From the NCBI GenBank assembly GCA_009733575.1, contig ML769440.1:62001-126000 (forward strand): DNA of 64,000 bases. Reading direction: 5' to 3'. Shown here piece by piece: positions 44,004 through 54,500 of this stretch. Made by a program: the position numbers and the translations under genes. Positions within the stretch are counted from its first letter, which is position 1. The number at the start of each line of letters is the position of its first letter. The DNA is from Gymnopus androsaceus JB14 (lineage: Eukaryota; Basidiomycota; Agaricomycetes; Agaricales; Omphalotaceae). The notes under the pieces are model-generated. The model saw nothing but the letters and a program-made list of their open reading frames with translations. It was not told the origin of the DNA and did not search any database.

Positions 44004-45641
44004 GCAAGCTTAGGACAGGTAAAGTGACGTGTGACAGAAGTGACTGCGCGTCGCAAATCAATATAGGCGCTCATTCCACTTGCTTCTTCAACTTCCGCTC
44101 AAGTTCTGGCGGCGTCCGCCGTACGTGGCTTTCCTTACGTTAACGTTTTTGCGATTCTGCTGCACCAGTTTCTGTATCGGCCCACCTGAACTGATTTTAG
44201 AGACTCCTTCCGAGGTGAGCCTTGAATTAACTTGACTCGAATATATAGGCTAAAATATTTACTAGTTCGTAGAATGGAAGTCACAGATTCTACAAATGTT
44301 TTCGAGCCACTTCAAGTGTCGAATATCTACTTTTCCAATTTACAACCAAATCTCCCTGCTGTCCACGACGCGCGTCCATTTCATAATTCGCCTGAAGATT
44401 CAGAATACTCTCACTCTCCTTCGAGATCTCGCAGAGCTTTCCCGTACTGCGAGCTGCAACTGACCTTCCAAACCGAATTGAACCTTATTGTACCTCTATT
44501 CATGACCGCGAACTAGACTTCTCGGATCCCCAGGTAGAGATACGCTTGCTGCTCATATCTGTTATCTCCACCTTCCAATCTGTGGAATCTGTAGATCTTG
44601 CCGACCATCTTGCATGGTTTTCTGACGTTACTCGCTCCTACCATTTAGTCATTTACAGATGCACGACTCTGCTGACACTGACAATATACCTCTAGTCAAT
44701 CTTACTGCTAAATCTATACAGCTAGACTCACTGAATCGCCCTTCATCTATTGTAGATGAAGGAATCTTACATTACGGGGCTGGGAATTATCGGACAAGCT
44801 GTCCATGCGACAACTCGCCAGGCTGTAGTTTTATGCCTGGATGATTGTTCTTTATCTCGAAGAAAGTTTTGGCCCAGCGCCGAACGATATAACTTTGGAC
44901 TGTCTAGTGGTTGACTGCATCGATGAAGCCCGTGTCAACTACTTGGGATTATACAAGGGTCTTCAATGCCTGTCGTCAAATGGGTGGGTAGGGTCTTACT
45001 GTGATAGTATGGCCAAGAACAGCGCCATTGCTCCAGAATTATCTACATTTCTTTCGCAAGTGCTTTGAGCGGTGGAGAAGTCTTATATGTGGGAGATGTG
45101 TAGCTTTGTTGTGGACACTGGGTGAGTACACGAGCAGAATCCGAATGTATTCAGTGAATCTTATGGATGTATGTACATATGTTCTAATTCGCCATTAAGT
45201 ATTTCATTGACTGCCATTTTTTGAGATATATCAGTCCTTTTCTTCTCCTCTTACTGCATGTTCCTACTAACCATCTTACTTCGTCTTATCTCTCTCGCGT
45301 TTCCCAACCTAACTTAATATATTTTTGTTAGTCTTTTAAAGCCGAATCTTGGATTGTATGCACTCTGGAAGTACGCGAGCTGATTATTAAATGACTCAAA
45401 CACGTTTTGGAGGAGGAGGAGGAGTATTACATGGCATGGTCCCTAGACAGGAACACCGGTTCTGGCGCAGCACGAGTCGCTGTCCCTAGGCCTGAGTAGA
45501 GTTCAAAATTTAAACTTTACCCTTCGCATAATATCATTCCTTATACACTGACCACCATCTTCTTTCCCAACTTCCACCTTGTTTTCTCATCATCCATTAA
45601 AACCAACGCCACGCATTTCAGAATTGTTTTTTTTTTGAATC
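44004..45641 (+). other. Region with fragmentary open frames
   Basis: The first 270 bp serve as promoter of the dynactin gene. Plus-strand frames follow (from ATG 44274, through 44510-44690, 44659-44844 and 44841-45068) that are moderately long and adjacent but in different phases. They could be exons of one unrecognised protein or remnants. No motif is recognised and I could not find a convincing set of splice sites. The 45070-45600 stretch shows no feature. Confidence 0.3.
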
Positions 45642-45810
45642 ATGGTGTAAGTAATTATCGATACAGCTCTATCCAACTTGACCATATTATAACTGTGCCA
45701 CTCAATTAGCAAATGCTCTGTTCCCGGGTGCATGTTTGGAAAATATTCCCGAACCGTCCACCAGCATAAGACCGCTTACCATTCAGAGACGGAAACTCTG
45801 GTATACCAAA
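45642..45810 (+). pseudogene. 5' end of a C2H2-like gene split by copia II
   Basis: A tiny first exon (ATGGT, 45642-45646), a 63-nt intron (GTAAGT ... AATTAG, 45647-45709) and a second exon 45710-45810 read M-V-K-C-S-V-P-G-C-M-F-G-K ... H-Q-H-K-T-A-Y-H, a compact C2H2 motif. Similar starts occur in Plavaka/KDZ-type transposon proteins and related genes of Agaricomycetes. A new donor GTAAGT follows at 45811 and 38 bp later the copia II LTR begins (45854). The element therefore sits in intron 2 and the rest of the gene must lie beyond the satellite, outside this window, or be lost. Confidence 0.55.
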
Positions 45811-46073
45811 GTAAGTTCAAGATTAACTCTAGTCGACTTATTGAGGCCAATATTGTTGGACGAGGAGGTCAAAGCGTAACTTTGTAAGTGATCGAGCCTC
45901 GTCCGGGGATTAACATTGCCGGACAATATACCTTTTTCCTTGTTTCTCTAGTTACGAATTTCTTATTTCTTCATACACGTTCGGACTCCACTTCGCTCCT
46001 CCATACACGTTTTGTTACTATGTTTCGACGGACTAACTTTGCACTTACTACAATCGGTAGTTAGACACTACCG

Positions 46074-46081
46074 TATTTATA
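46074..46081 (+). promoter_or_regulatory. TATA box of copia II LTR
   Basis: TATTTATA lies 29 bp before the CCCTCAGT arm, so the predicted transcription start falls at the base of the hairpin, as in copia I. Confidence 0.6.
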
Positions 46082-46142
46082 CACAGACCTTTCGTCACAG
46101 CGCCCTCAGTCTTTTGACACCTTACTCGTGTCTGTACTGAGG

Positions 46143-46198
46143 GTGAGCTTATTTTACTTTTTACACCTGTTCATCAAGCTAATTGTACTTTACTATAG
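46143..46198 (+). other. Predicted 56-nt leader intron in copia II LTR
   Basis: GTGAGC donor, CTAAT (CTAAC in array copies) branch-like site and ACTATAG acceptor span 56 nt. In the second leader copy of the same LTR (46235-46295) the sequence passes directly from ACTGAGG (ending 46269) to TTTAACG (46270), removing precisely this interval. That is internal evidence that the intron is spliced. Confidence 0.8.
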
Positions 46199-46365
46199 TT
46201 TAACGTACTTACACGATTAACAGGTATTTAATAGAGTCTTTTGACACCTTACTTGTGTCCGAACTGAGGTTTAACGTACTTACACGATTAACAGGTTATA
46301 GGCCCCCGTGTTGCTTATTTCAAACCTACCTCTAGACTCAGATTCTATCCTTACATCTTGAAACC

Positions 46366-46824
46366 ATGGCCAGTAACTGCGCGATTCCGCCGCCTATACC
46401 AGAGGTTTCCGCAGACTTGAAGTTTGACAGAGGCATCCGCGTAAGCTGGATGCCTGTTAAACAAAGGATTATAAATTCCCTGAAGACTCAGGGTCTCGTT
46501 GGCTATACCAATGGTACTATCCCTAAACCTTCTCATCCTGTCTCTGCTCCTCCTATCACCGTAACTTCCCCTGATGGCTCTACAACGACCACTACACCTC
46601 CTGCAGCTGGCAGCTGCTACAGCGGTCTTCTCGACAAATCCCTCTCAAGAGGAATGGATCTTTCGGAATGACTGTGCCAAAGGCATCATCGAATCTCACA
46701 TAGACGATTTACCTTTGCTCATTACTGGCTTGGACTTGAAGAGCACTAAAGAACTGTTCGATATGCTCGAATCAGTCTATGGAGGAAAGGATGGGATGCA
46801 GAAAGCACCTGAGGCTCTAGCCTT
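46366..46824 (+). pseudogene. Copia II gag, 5' part
   Basis: Starts M-A-S-N-C-A-I-P-P and reads through a Thr/Pro-rich part in one frame to about 46615. Gag-like sequence (Q-E-E-W-I-F-R-N-D ... D-L-P-L-L-I-T-G-L-D) then continues in another frame, showing a frameshift. The reading frame is cut at 46825 by an inserted MITE; the gag sequence resumes near 47440. Product would be the capsid precursor of the element. Confidence 0.7.
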
Positions 46825-47436
46825 ATTAAAATAAAGCCCGACAACTTGTCATAGGCACATTTTAATATTTGCGACAGCTATATAGAGCCTACAGTACTGA
46901 CAGGGGAACCCTAACCATAGTATGATAAGATGGGGCCATATCTCGGGAACTAGGGGCCGTGGGAAAAAACGGAAACGGCTACACCCCGTTATTTTCGGCC
47001 CTCTTTCCGATGGTGCTATCCATTTAACCCTAACCCCAAAAGCGAGTTATGCCAAAAAAGGAAATTTTCGCACTGTTTTGGTCAGGTCTCGTTAGGGTAA
47101 GCACAAAGTGCTTACCCTAACATAGAGACCTGATCAAAACAGTGCCAAACAAACAGTGCACATAGGTTAGGGTTAGGGTGGTTAGAGTTTAGGGGTTGAG
47201 GATAAAAATGGGGGTGTGGGGGCTTGCCCCCACTGTTATAATATTAGTCATCATTAGGGTTAGGATATGAGGTAGGGTTAGGGTTGGGTGCAGGTGACCT
47301 GTATGAGCATGAGAAAAGTGTCCTTTTTTTCCCACGGGCTCTTGTTCTCTCTGTATAGATATTATGACTTTGGTGCTGACAAGTTGTCCCAAATATTAAA
47401 ATGCACCTCCGAGAACTTGTCGGGGTTTATTTTAAT
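46825..47436. mobile_element. 612-bp MITE with telomere-like motifs inside copia II gag
   Basis: Terminal inverted repeats of about 47 bp (46825-46871 and 47390-47436) share ATTAAAATAAA, CCCGACAA and CATTTTAATATTTG. The interior has many TTAGGG/CCCTAA words (46909, 47031, 47090, 47115, 47166-47180, 47256, 47275) and a 74-bp palindrome at 47071-47144 built around GTTAGGGTAAGCAC. No coding sequence. Target duplication not resolved. Confidence 0.7.
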
Positions 47437-47841
47437 ACTGCTAAAGAACCAGCTGCAGAAAGTACTCACCATGTGAAAACTTCGCTCCTGCATTTTCACT
47501 TCCTCCGACTCCATTGATGCATTCTTCAAACGTCTCCAAGATCTATGCAAAGAGTCAATTGAGGCTGGTAACAAGATTGATGACCCTACCTTTAGAGAAA
47601 TCGTTCTTGCTGCATTCCCTAGCGCCGCATTTGACACAATCATCCAGAATATCACTACATCTCCATCCTACCCCACGTCTGCTTCTGTGATCCAGCAGAT
47701 ATCATTCCAATTCTTGAGAATTGAGAATAGGGAGAACGAGAATTGCATCGTATCTGGGGATCGTATCTCCCAGGTGCATGCCGCAGTTCTTGCCAAGATT
47801 GAGGATTTGGAAAAGCAAGTAGCGGCCAAGCAATTCAGGGA
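47437..47841 (+). pseudogene. Copia II gag, 3' part
   Basis: From about 47505 it reads D-S-I-D-A-F-F-K-R-L-Q-D-L-C-K-E-S and D-P-T-F-R-E-I-V-L-A-A-F-P, typical copia Gag (UBN2-like) helices, to A-A-K-Q-F-R-E. A frameshift near 47840 separates it from the zinc knuckle that should follow. Confidence 0.7.
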
Positions 47842-49325
47842 ACGGATACGTGTGATAATTGTGGTAGGAAGGGGCACTCGAAGCATAAGTGCTGGAGGAA
47901 AGGAGGGGGAAGTGAGGGTCAATATCCTTCTTGGTGGAGGGGTAAACGTGATCCAGCTCTTTCCATGCCGTCCTCCAACGTCGCGATAGGAAATTTCCCA
48001 CAGATATATGGTATGGCTGCTCTGTCAGCACCGGTTGAAGGGGGACTCTATGCGGACTTGGGTGCTAGTGACCACTTCTTTAGGGAGAGGTCTGATTTCC
48101 TGACATACGAGCCATGCAGTTGAAAGGGACAATCTTTGGAAAGGGGAACGAAGCTTGATATTATTGGAGTAGGAAGGGTAAAGAAAGTCCTGCTCGAAGG
48201 TGGTAAACCGGTGACGCTTATATTCAAGAATGCTCTTCACTCACTGAATATCGCTTACAACCTCATCTCAATATCTCGTCTTGACTCTCTTGGCTACACT
48301 ATCCTTTTCGGCAACGGCAGTGCCAAGTTCTACTCACCCCAAGGAACCCACTTCCTGACTGGTGTCGGTTCTGGGGGTCTCTATTGACTGAATGTACACA
48401 ATTCTCAGGCTCTTGCAGCCAGATCTCGATCCCTACATTGGCCTGTTGACCTTCAGACCTGGCATTGTTGATTTGCGCATGCTGGTACAGACCAAATCAA
48501 GCTTTTGGAGAAAGAGAAGCTGGTGGATGGACTCACCATTATGAATTCTACCCTTGACGGAAGGTGTGTAGACTGCCTTGTCGGCAAAGCTATTCGTAGG
48601 CCTTTCAATGCAAATGTTGAGACAGAGAAGGAGGTTCTGGAAAGGGTTCACACGGATTTGACCGGACCCATGAGAACCATGGCCAGGAGAGGCTACCAGT
48701 ATTCATTCCCTATGGTCGATGGTTGTTCCACGTATGGAAAGGACTACTACATGTCCAGAAAGGAATCGAGTTCTGCATTGACGTGCATGGATGCTTACAG
48801 AGTATGGGCAGAGAGGCAGACTGGGAAGAAATTGCGTTGCATTAGGATTGATGGTGGAGGCGAGTTCAAAGGAGAATGGGATGCTTGGGCTACGCACCAT
48901 GGGATTTTGCTTGAAAGAACTCCTGGGTATTCTTCAGCAGCAAATGGCGTAGGGGAGAGAAAGCATGCGATTACCTTTGCCAAAGTTTGAGCCATTCTTC
49001 ACGATTCAGGCCTTCCCCAAAACTTATGGGCTGTGGCAGCTGCATACATTGTTTATACCGAAAACCTGCTTCCATCCACGCGAAATGGAAACCGCATCCC
49101 TGCTGAAGTCTTCCTGGGCAAATGGCAAGATGTTTCACATCTTCGCCCATTCGGTGCGAGGGCTTGGGTGACAATTGTTAATGGGAAACCAGGGAAGACA
49201 GATCCGAGAGCATTGGAGGGAAAGATGGTTGGATATATGGCGAGGGGAGTTTACTTGATCTACTTGCCGACCGGTGCCATTATTCAGAGCAGGGATGTCG
49301 TTTTGAGGAGGGTTGCCCTAATCAT
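47842..49325 (+). pseudogene. Copia II zinc knuckle, protease and integrase remnant
   Basis: One frame interrupted by TGA at 48121, 48385, 48469 and 48988. In order: CCHC knuckle C-D-N-C-G-R-K-G-H-S-K-H-K-C, protease site A-D-L-G-A-S-D-H-F where the family has D-S-G (TTG at 48058-48060 instead of a Ser codon such as TCG), HHCC region (T-W-H ... C-V-D-C), and integrase core with T-D-L-T-G, I-R-I-D-G-G-G-E-F and N-G-V-G-E-R intact. A shift near 49320 moves to the reverse transcriptase frame. Not functional as it stands. Confidence 0.85.
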
Positions 49326-51258
49326 ACACTGTCGGTTGAAGGGGAGGATGACAGTCAAGGAGAAGAACATGTTGATTCAACTGACATCAATGTAAACCCC
49401 GGTATCTCCATCACCGATCAAATCTTCCTTCCTGATGCCAATCAAATCATTCCCAGTTCCTTGACATCAGACCAGGTTCTCGATCAAACGACTCTGGACA
49501 AACCTCCTCCTCTAATGCCTCCCCCTCTCATTGAAGCACGCCAATCTCCTCGACACCACTCTGGTCCACCGGTGCTCGTTCCACCTCATCAACCTCGTTC
49601 CCGCAAACCTAAAGCCATGTTGGCTACCCTGGCAGATGACCTAAACGAAGCAGGTACTGAATATAATACTGCACTTGTTGCAATTGGCATACCTCCTGTC
49701 CCGAAGACTTACAGACAGGCCATGGAAGATCCAAAACAATGGACAGCGGCAATCAAGAAGGAGAAAACCAGGATGGCGGAATTCAGTGTTTTTGGGCTGC
49801 TTCAAGATCCTCCTCCTGGCGCTACCATTCTTTTTCCATTATACGTATTTGCCCATAAACTCAATGGAGAAGGGGAAATTATTGAGGAGAAATGCAGGAT
49901 AGTGGTAAACAGCGGTACTCAGACGGAGGGATGCGACTACTTCGAGACTTTTGCTGCAGTCATGTGTTTCGAATCGTTCCGGATACTCCTCGCTCTATGG
50001 GTCAAACTCGATTACATTATCTGGCAAATTGATTTTGCATCTGCCTACCTGAACGCTGATCTCGAGGAAGAACTTTACGCTTGGCCACCTGAGGGATGGG
50101 AAGGATATTGGTCAGGAAAGGTGATGAGGATTAAGAAGTTGATTTACGGGATGATGCAGGCTGGATGAAACTGGTGGGAGACTTTGGACGCGTCATACCA
50201 GGAAATGGGTTATCGAAGGTTGCAAGCAGACCAGTGCATCAGGAGTCGAGTGTCGGAGACAGGGGAGATGATAACGGGGACGTATACGGATGACACCTTA
50301 GGGGGTTCATCAAACATTCAGGAGATGGAAAAGGCAAAGAAGGAGATCGGGGAGAAATACCGTATTAAAGAGACGGACAGCATTCAGTTTGCTCTTGGAA
50401 TTCGTCTCATTCATGACAAGGCTGCGGGTCGTGTCTCGCTCTCCATGGAATCCTACTTTGAACGTATGCTTGCACGGTATGACCTTGAAGGTCTCAAACC
50501 GAAATCAACCCCTCTCCCTTCAGGTCTCTCACTCTTGACGAATCAATCTCCTCAGACTGAGGAGGAACGCCATTTCATGCGCAACAAACCTTATTGCGAA
50601 ATTGTGGGAGCACTCCTCTTTGCCGCCGCCACATGCAGACCTGACATTGCTCAAGCTATAAACACTCTTAGTCAATTTACTGGCAACCCTGGACGAGTGC
50701 ACTGGAACGCACTCATCCATCTCCTCCGATATATCACTGGCACCAAATCCTATTCAATCGTTTATTCACGCGACGCTCCCAGAGGTATTGAACCAGTTAC
50801 ATATGTCGATGCCGACTATGCTGCGTGCATAGATACTTGACGATCTACAACTGGTATCCTAACTATGATGGCAGGGGGAGCGACGTTTTGGCAGTCCAAA
50901 CGACGGGATGTCATAGCTCTCTCAACAACTGAGGTGGAGTATATGGCATTGGCAAAAGGAGCTCAGCAGGCATGATGGGTTTATAATTTCCTTGCCGAAA
51001 TTGGGCACGGAGTCTCTCTCCCATCTCTTCTCAGGGCTGACAACAAGAGTGCAATCGCTATATCCAAAAATCCTAAATTCCACTCTAGGGTCAAGCACAT
51101 TGACATTTGTTTCCATTATCTCCGTGATGCAGTGAAGTCAGGGGAGCTCAAAGTGGAGTATATTCCCTCGGAGGACAACCCTGCTGATATCCTCACTAAA
51201 CCCCTTGGAACTACCCTTCATCGTTGCCAAAGTCGGTCTTCTCCAGCTCGAGGTTGAA
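49326..51258 (+). pseudogene. Copia II reverse transcriptase and RNase H remnant
   Basis: One frame with TGA stops at 50166, 50838 and 50973. The reverse transcriptase shows W-T-A-A-I-K-K-E, Q-I-D-F-A-S-A-Y-L-N-A, K-L-I-Y-G-M-M-Q-A-G and an intact Y-T-D-D catalytic box (50283-50294). The RNase H part shows Y-V-D-A-D-Y-A-A, L-S-T-T-E-V-E-Y-M-A and R-A-D-N-K-S-A-I-A, then K-H-I-D-I and N-P-A-D-I-L-T-K-P-L-G. The frame shifts near 51225 at the extreme C terminus. A purine tract GCTAGGGGAG precedes the 3' LTR. Confidence 0.87.
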
Positions 51259-51280
51259 TCCCCAGACGAAGCTAGGGGAG

Positions 51281-51534
51281 TGTTGGACGAGGAGGTCAAA
51301 GCGTAACTTTGTAAGTGATTGAGCCTCGTCCGGGGATTAACACCGCCGGACAATATACCTTTTTCCTTGTTTCTCTAGTTACAAATTTCTTATTTCTTCA
51401 TACACGTTCGGACTCCACTTCGCTCCTCCATACACATTTTGTTACTATGTTTCAATGGACTAACTTTGCACTTACTATGATCAGTAGTTAGACACTACCG
51501 TATTTATACACGGACCTTTCATCACAGCACCCTC
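51281..51534 (+). mobile_element. Copia II 3' LTR, unique part
   Basis: TGTTGGACG start identical to the 5' LTR, followed by U3 with the TATTTATA promoter. From 51535 the LTR passes without a break into the 127-bp satellite, so its 3' end and target duplication are not visible. The hairpin is kept for the first unit only (51530-51537 with 51563-51570). Confidence 0.85.
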
Positions 51535-54500
51535 AGTCTTTTGACACCTTACTCATGTCTGAACTGAGGGTGAGCTTATTTTACTTTTTACACCTGTTCA
51601 TCGAGCTAACCGTACTTTACTATAGTTTAACATACTTACACGATTAACAGGTATTTAATAGAGTCTTTTGACACCTTACTCATGTCTGAACTGAGGGTGA
51701 GCTTATTTTACTTTTTACACCTGTTCATCGAGCTAACCGTACTTTACTATAGTTTAACATACTTACACGATTAACAGGTATTTAATAGAGTCTTTTGACA
51801 CCTTACTCATGTCTGAACTGAGGGTGAGCTTATTTTACTTTTTACACCTGTTCATCGAGCTAACCGTACTTTACTATAGTTTAACATACTTACACGATTA
51901 ACAGGTATTTAATAGAGTCTTTTGACACCTTACTCATGTCTGAACTGAGGGTGAGCTTATTTTACTTTTTACACCTGTTCATCGAGCTAACCGTACTTTA
52001 CTATAGTTTAACATACTTACACGATTAACAGGTATTTAATAGAGTCTTTTGACACCTTACTCATGTCTGAACTGAGGGTGAGCTTATTTTACTTTTTACA
52101 CCTGTTCATCGAGCTAACCGTACTTTACTATAGTTTAACATACTTACACGATTAACAGGTATTTAATAGAGTCTTTTGACACCTTACTCATGTCTGAACT
52201 GAGGGTGAGCTTATTTTACTTTTTACACCTGTTCATCGAGCTAACCGTACTTTACTATAGTTTAACATACTTACACGATTAACAGGTATTTAATAGAGTC
52301 TTTTGACACCTTACTCATGTCTGAACTGAGGGTGAGCTTATTTTACTTTTTACACCTGTTCATCGAGCTAACCGTACTTTACTATAGTTTAACATACTTA
52401 CACGATTAACAGGTATTTAATAGAGTCTTTTGACACCTTACTCATGTCTGAACTGAGGGTGAGCTTATTTTACTTTTTACACCTGTTCATCGAGCTAACC
52501 GTACTTTACTATAGTTTAACATACTTACACGATTAACAGGTATTTAATAGAGTCTTTTGACACCTTACTCATGTCTGAACTGAGGGTGAGCTTATTTTAC
52601 TTTTTACACCTGTTCATCGAGCTAACCGTACTTTACTATAGTTTAACATACTTACACGATTAACAGGTATTTAATAGAGTCTTTTGACACCTTACTCATG
52701 TCTGAACTGAGGGTGAGCTTATTTTACTTTTTACACCTGTTCATCGAGCTAACCGTACTTTACTATAGTTTAACATACTTACACGATTAACAGGTATTTA
52801 ATAGAGTCTTTTGACACCTTACTCATGTCTGAACTGAGGGTGAGCTTATTTTACTTTTTACACCTGTTCATCGAGCTAACCGTACTTTACTATAGTTTAA
52901 CATACTTACACGATTAACAGGTATTTAATAGAGTCTTTTGACACCTTACTCATGTCTGAACTGAGGGTGAGCTTATTTTACTTTTTACACCTGTTCATCG
53001 AGCTAACCGTACTTTACTATAGTTTAACATACTTACACGATTAACAGGTATTTAATAGAGTCTTTTGACACCTTACTCATGTCTGAACTGAGGGTGAGCT
53101 TATTTTACTTTTTACACCTGTTCATCGAGCTAACCGTACTTTACTATAGTTTAACATACTTACACGATTAACAGGTATTTAATAGAGTCTTTTGACACCT
53201 TACTCATGTCTGAACTGAGGGTGAGCTTATTTTACTTTTTACACCTGTTCATCGAGCTAACCGTACTTTACTATAGTTTAACATACTTACACGATTAACA
53301 GGTATTTAATAGAGTCTTTTGACACCTTACTCATGTCTGAACTGAGGGTGAGCTTATTTTACTTTTTACACCTGTTCATCGAGCTAACCGTACTTTACTA
53401 TAGTTTAACATACTTACACGATTAACAGGTATTTAATAGAGTCTTTTGACACCTTACTCATGTCTGAACTGAGGGTGAGCTTATTTTACTTTTTACACCT
53501 GTTCATCGAGCTAACCGTACTTTACTATAGTTTAACATACTTACACGATTAACAGGTATTTAATAGAGTCTTTTGACACCTTACTCATGTCTGAACTGAG
53601 GGTGAGCTTATTTTACTTTTTACACCTGTTCATCGAGCTAACCGTACTTTACTATAGTTTAACATACTTACACGATTAACAGGTATTTAATAGAGTCTTT
53701 TGACACCTTACTCATGTCTGAACTGAGGGTGAGCTTATTTTACTTTTTACACCTGTTCATCGAGCTAACCGTACTTTACTATAGTTTAACATACTTACAC
53801 GATTAACAGGTATTTAATAGAGTCTTTTGACACCTTACTCATGTCTGAACTGAGGGTGAGCTTATTTTACTTTTTACACCTGTTCATCGAGCTAACCGTA
53901 CTTTACTATAGTTTAACATACTTACACGATTAACAGGTATTTAATAGAGTCTTTTGACACCTTACTCATGTCTGAACTGAGGGTGAGCTTATTTTACTTT
54001 TTACACCTGTTCATCGAGCTAACCGTACTTTACTATAGTTTAACATACTTACACGATTAACAGGTATTTAATAGAGTCTTTTGACACCTTACTCATGTCT
54101 GAACTGAGGGTGAGCTTATTTTACTTTTTACACCTGTTCATCGAGCTAACCGTACTTTACTATAGTTTAACATACTTACACGATTAACAGGTATTTAATA
54201 GAGTCTTTTGACACCTTACTCATGTCTGAACTGAGGGTGAGCTTATTTTACTTTTTACACCTGTTCATCGAGCTAACCGTACTTTACTATAGTTTAACAT
54301 ACTTACACGATTAACAGGTATTTAATAGAGTCTTTTGACACCTTACTCATGTCTGAACTGAGGGTGAGCTTATTTTACTTTTTACACCTGTTCATCGAGC
54401 TAACCGTACTTTACTATAGTTTAACATACTTACACGATTAACAGGTATTTAATAGAGTCTTTTGACACCTTACTCATGTCTGAACTGAGGGTGAGCTTAT

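Larger units (their letters stand above)
45854..46300 (+). mobile_element. Copia II 5' LTR (about 440 bp)
   Basis: Begins TGTTGGACG, identical to the start of the 3' LTR at 51281. The 3' boundary is uncertain because the other LTR runs off the window; TTAACA at 46293 or a CA near 46322 are candidates. It has TATTTATA at 46074-46081 and the CCCTCAGT/ACTGAGGG hairpin at 46103-46143. Two leader copies start at 46108 and 46235 (exactly 127 bp apart). The first has an intron and the second does not. Upstream of the array the two LTRs differ at about 15 sites, 14 of them transitions. Confidence 0.85.

Noticed and set aside
46905..47300. True telomere or chromosome end
   Set aside because: The TTAGGG words are scattered, in both orientations, and enclosed by the inverted repeats of a MITE within a copia gag.
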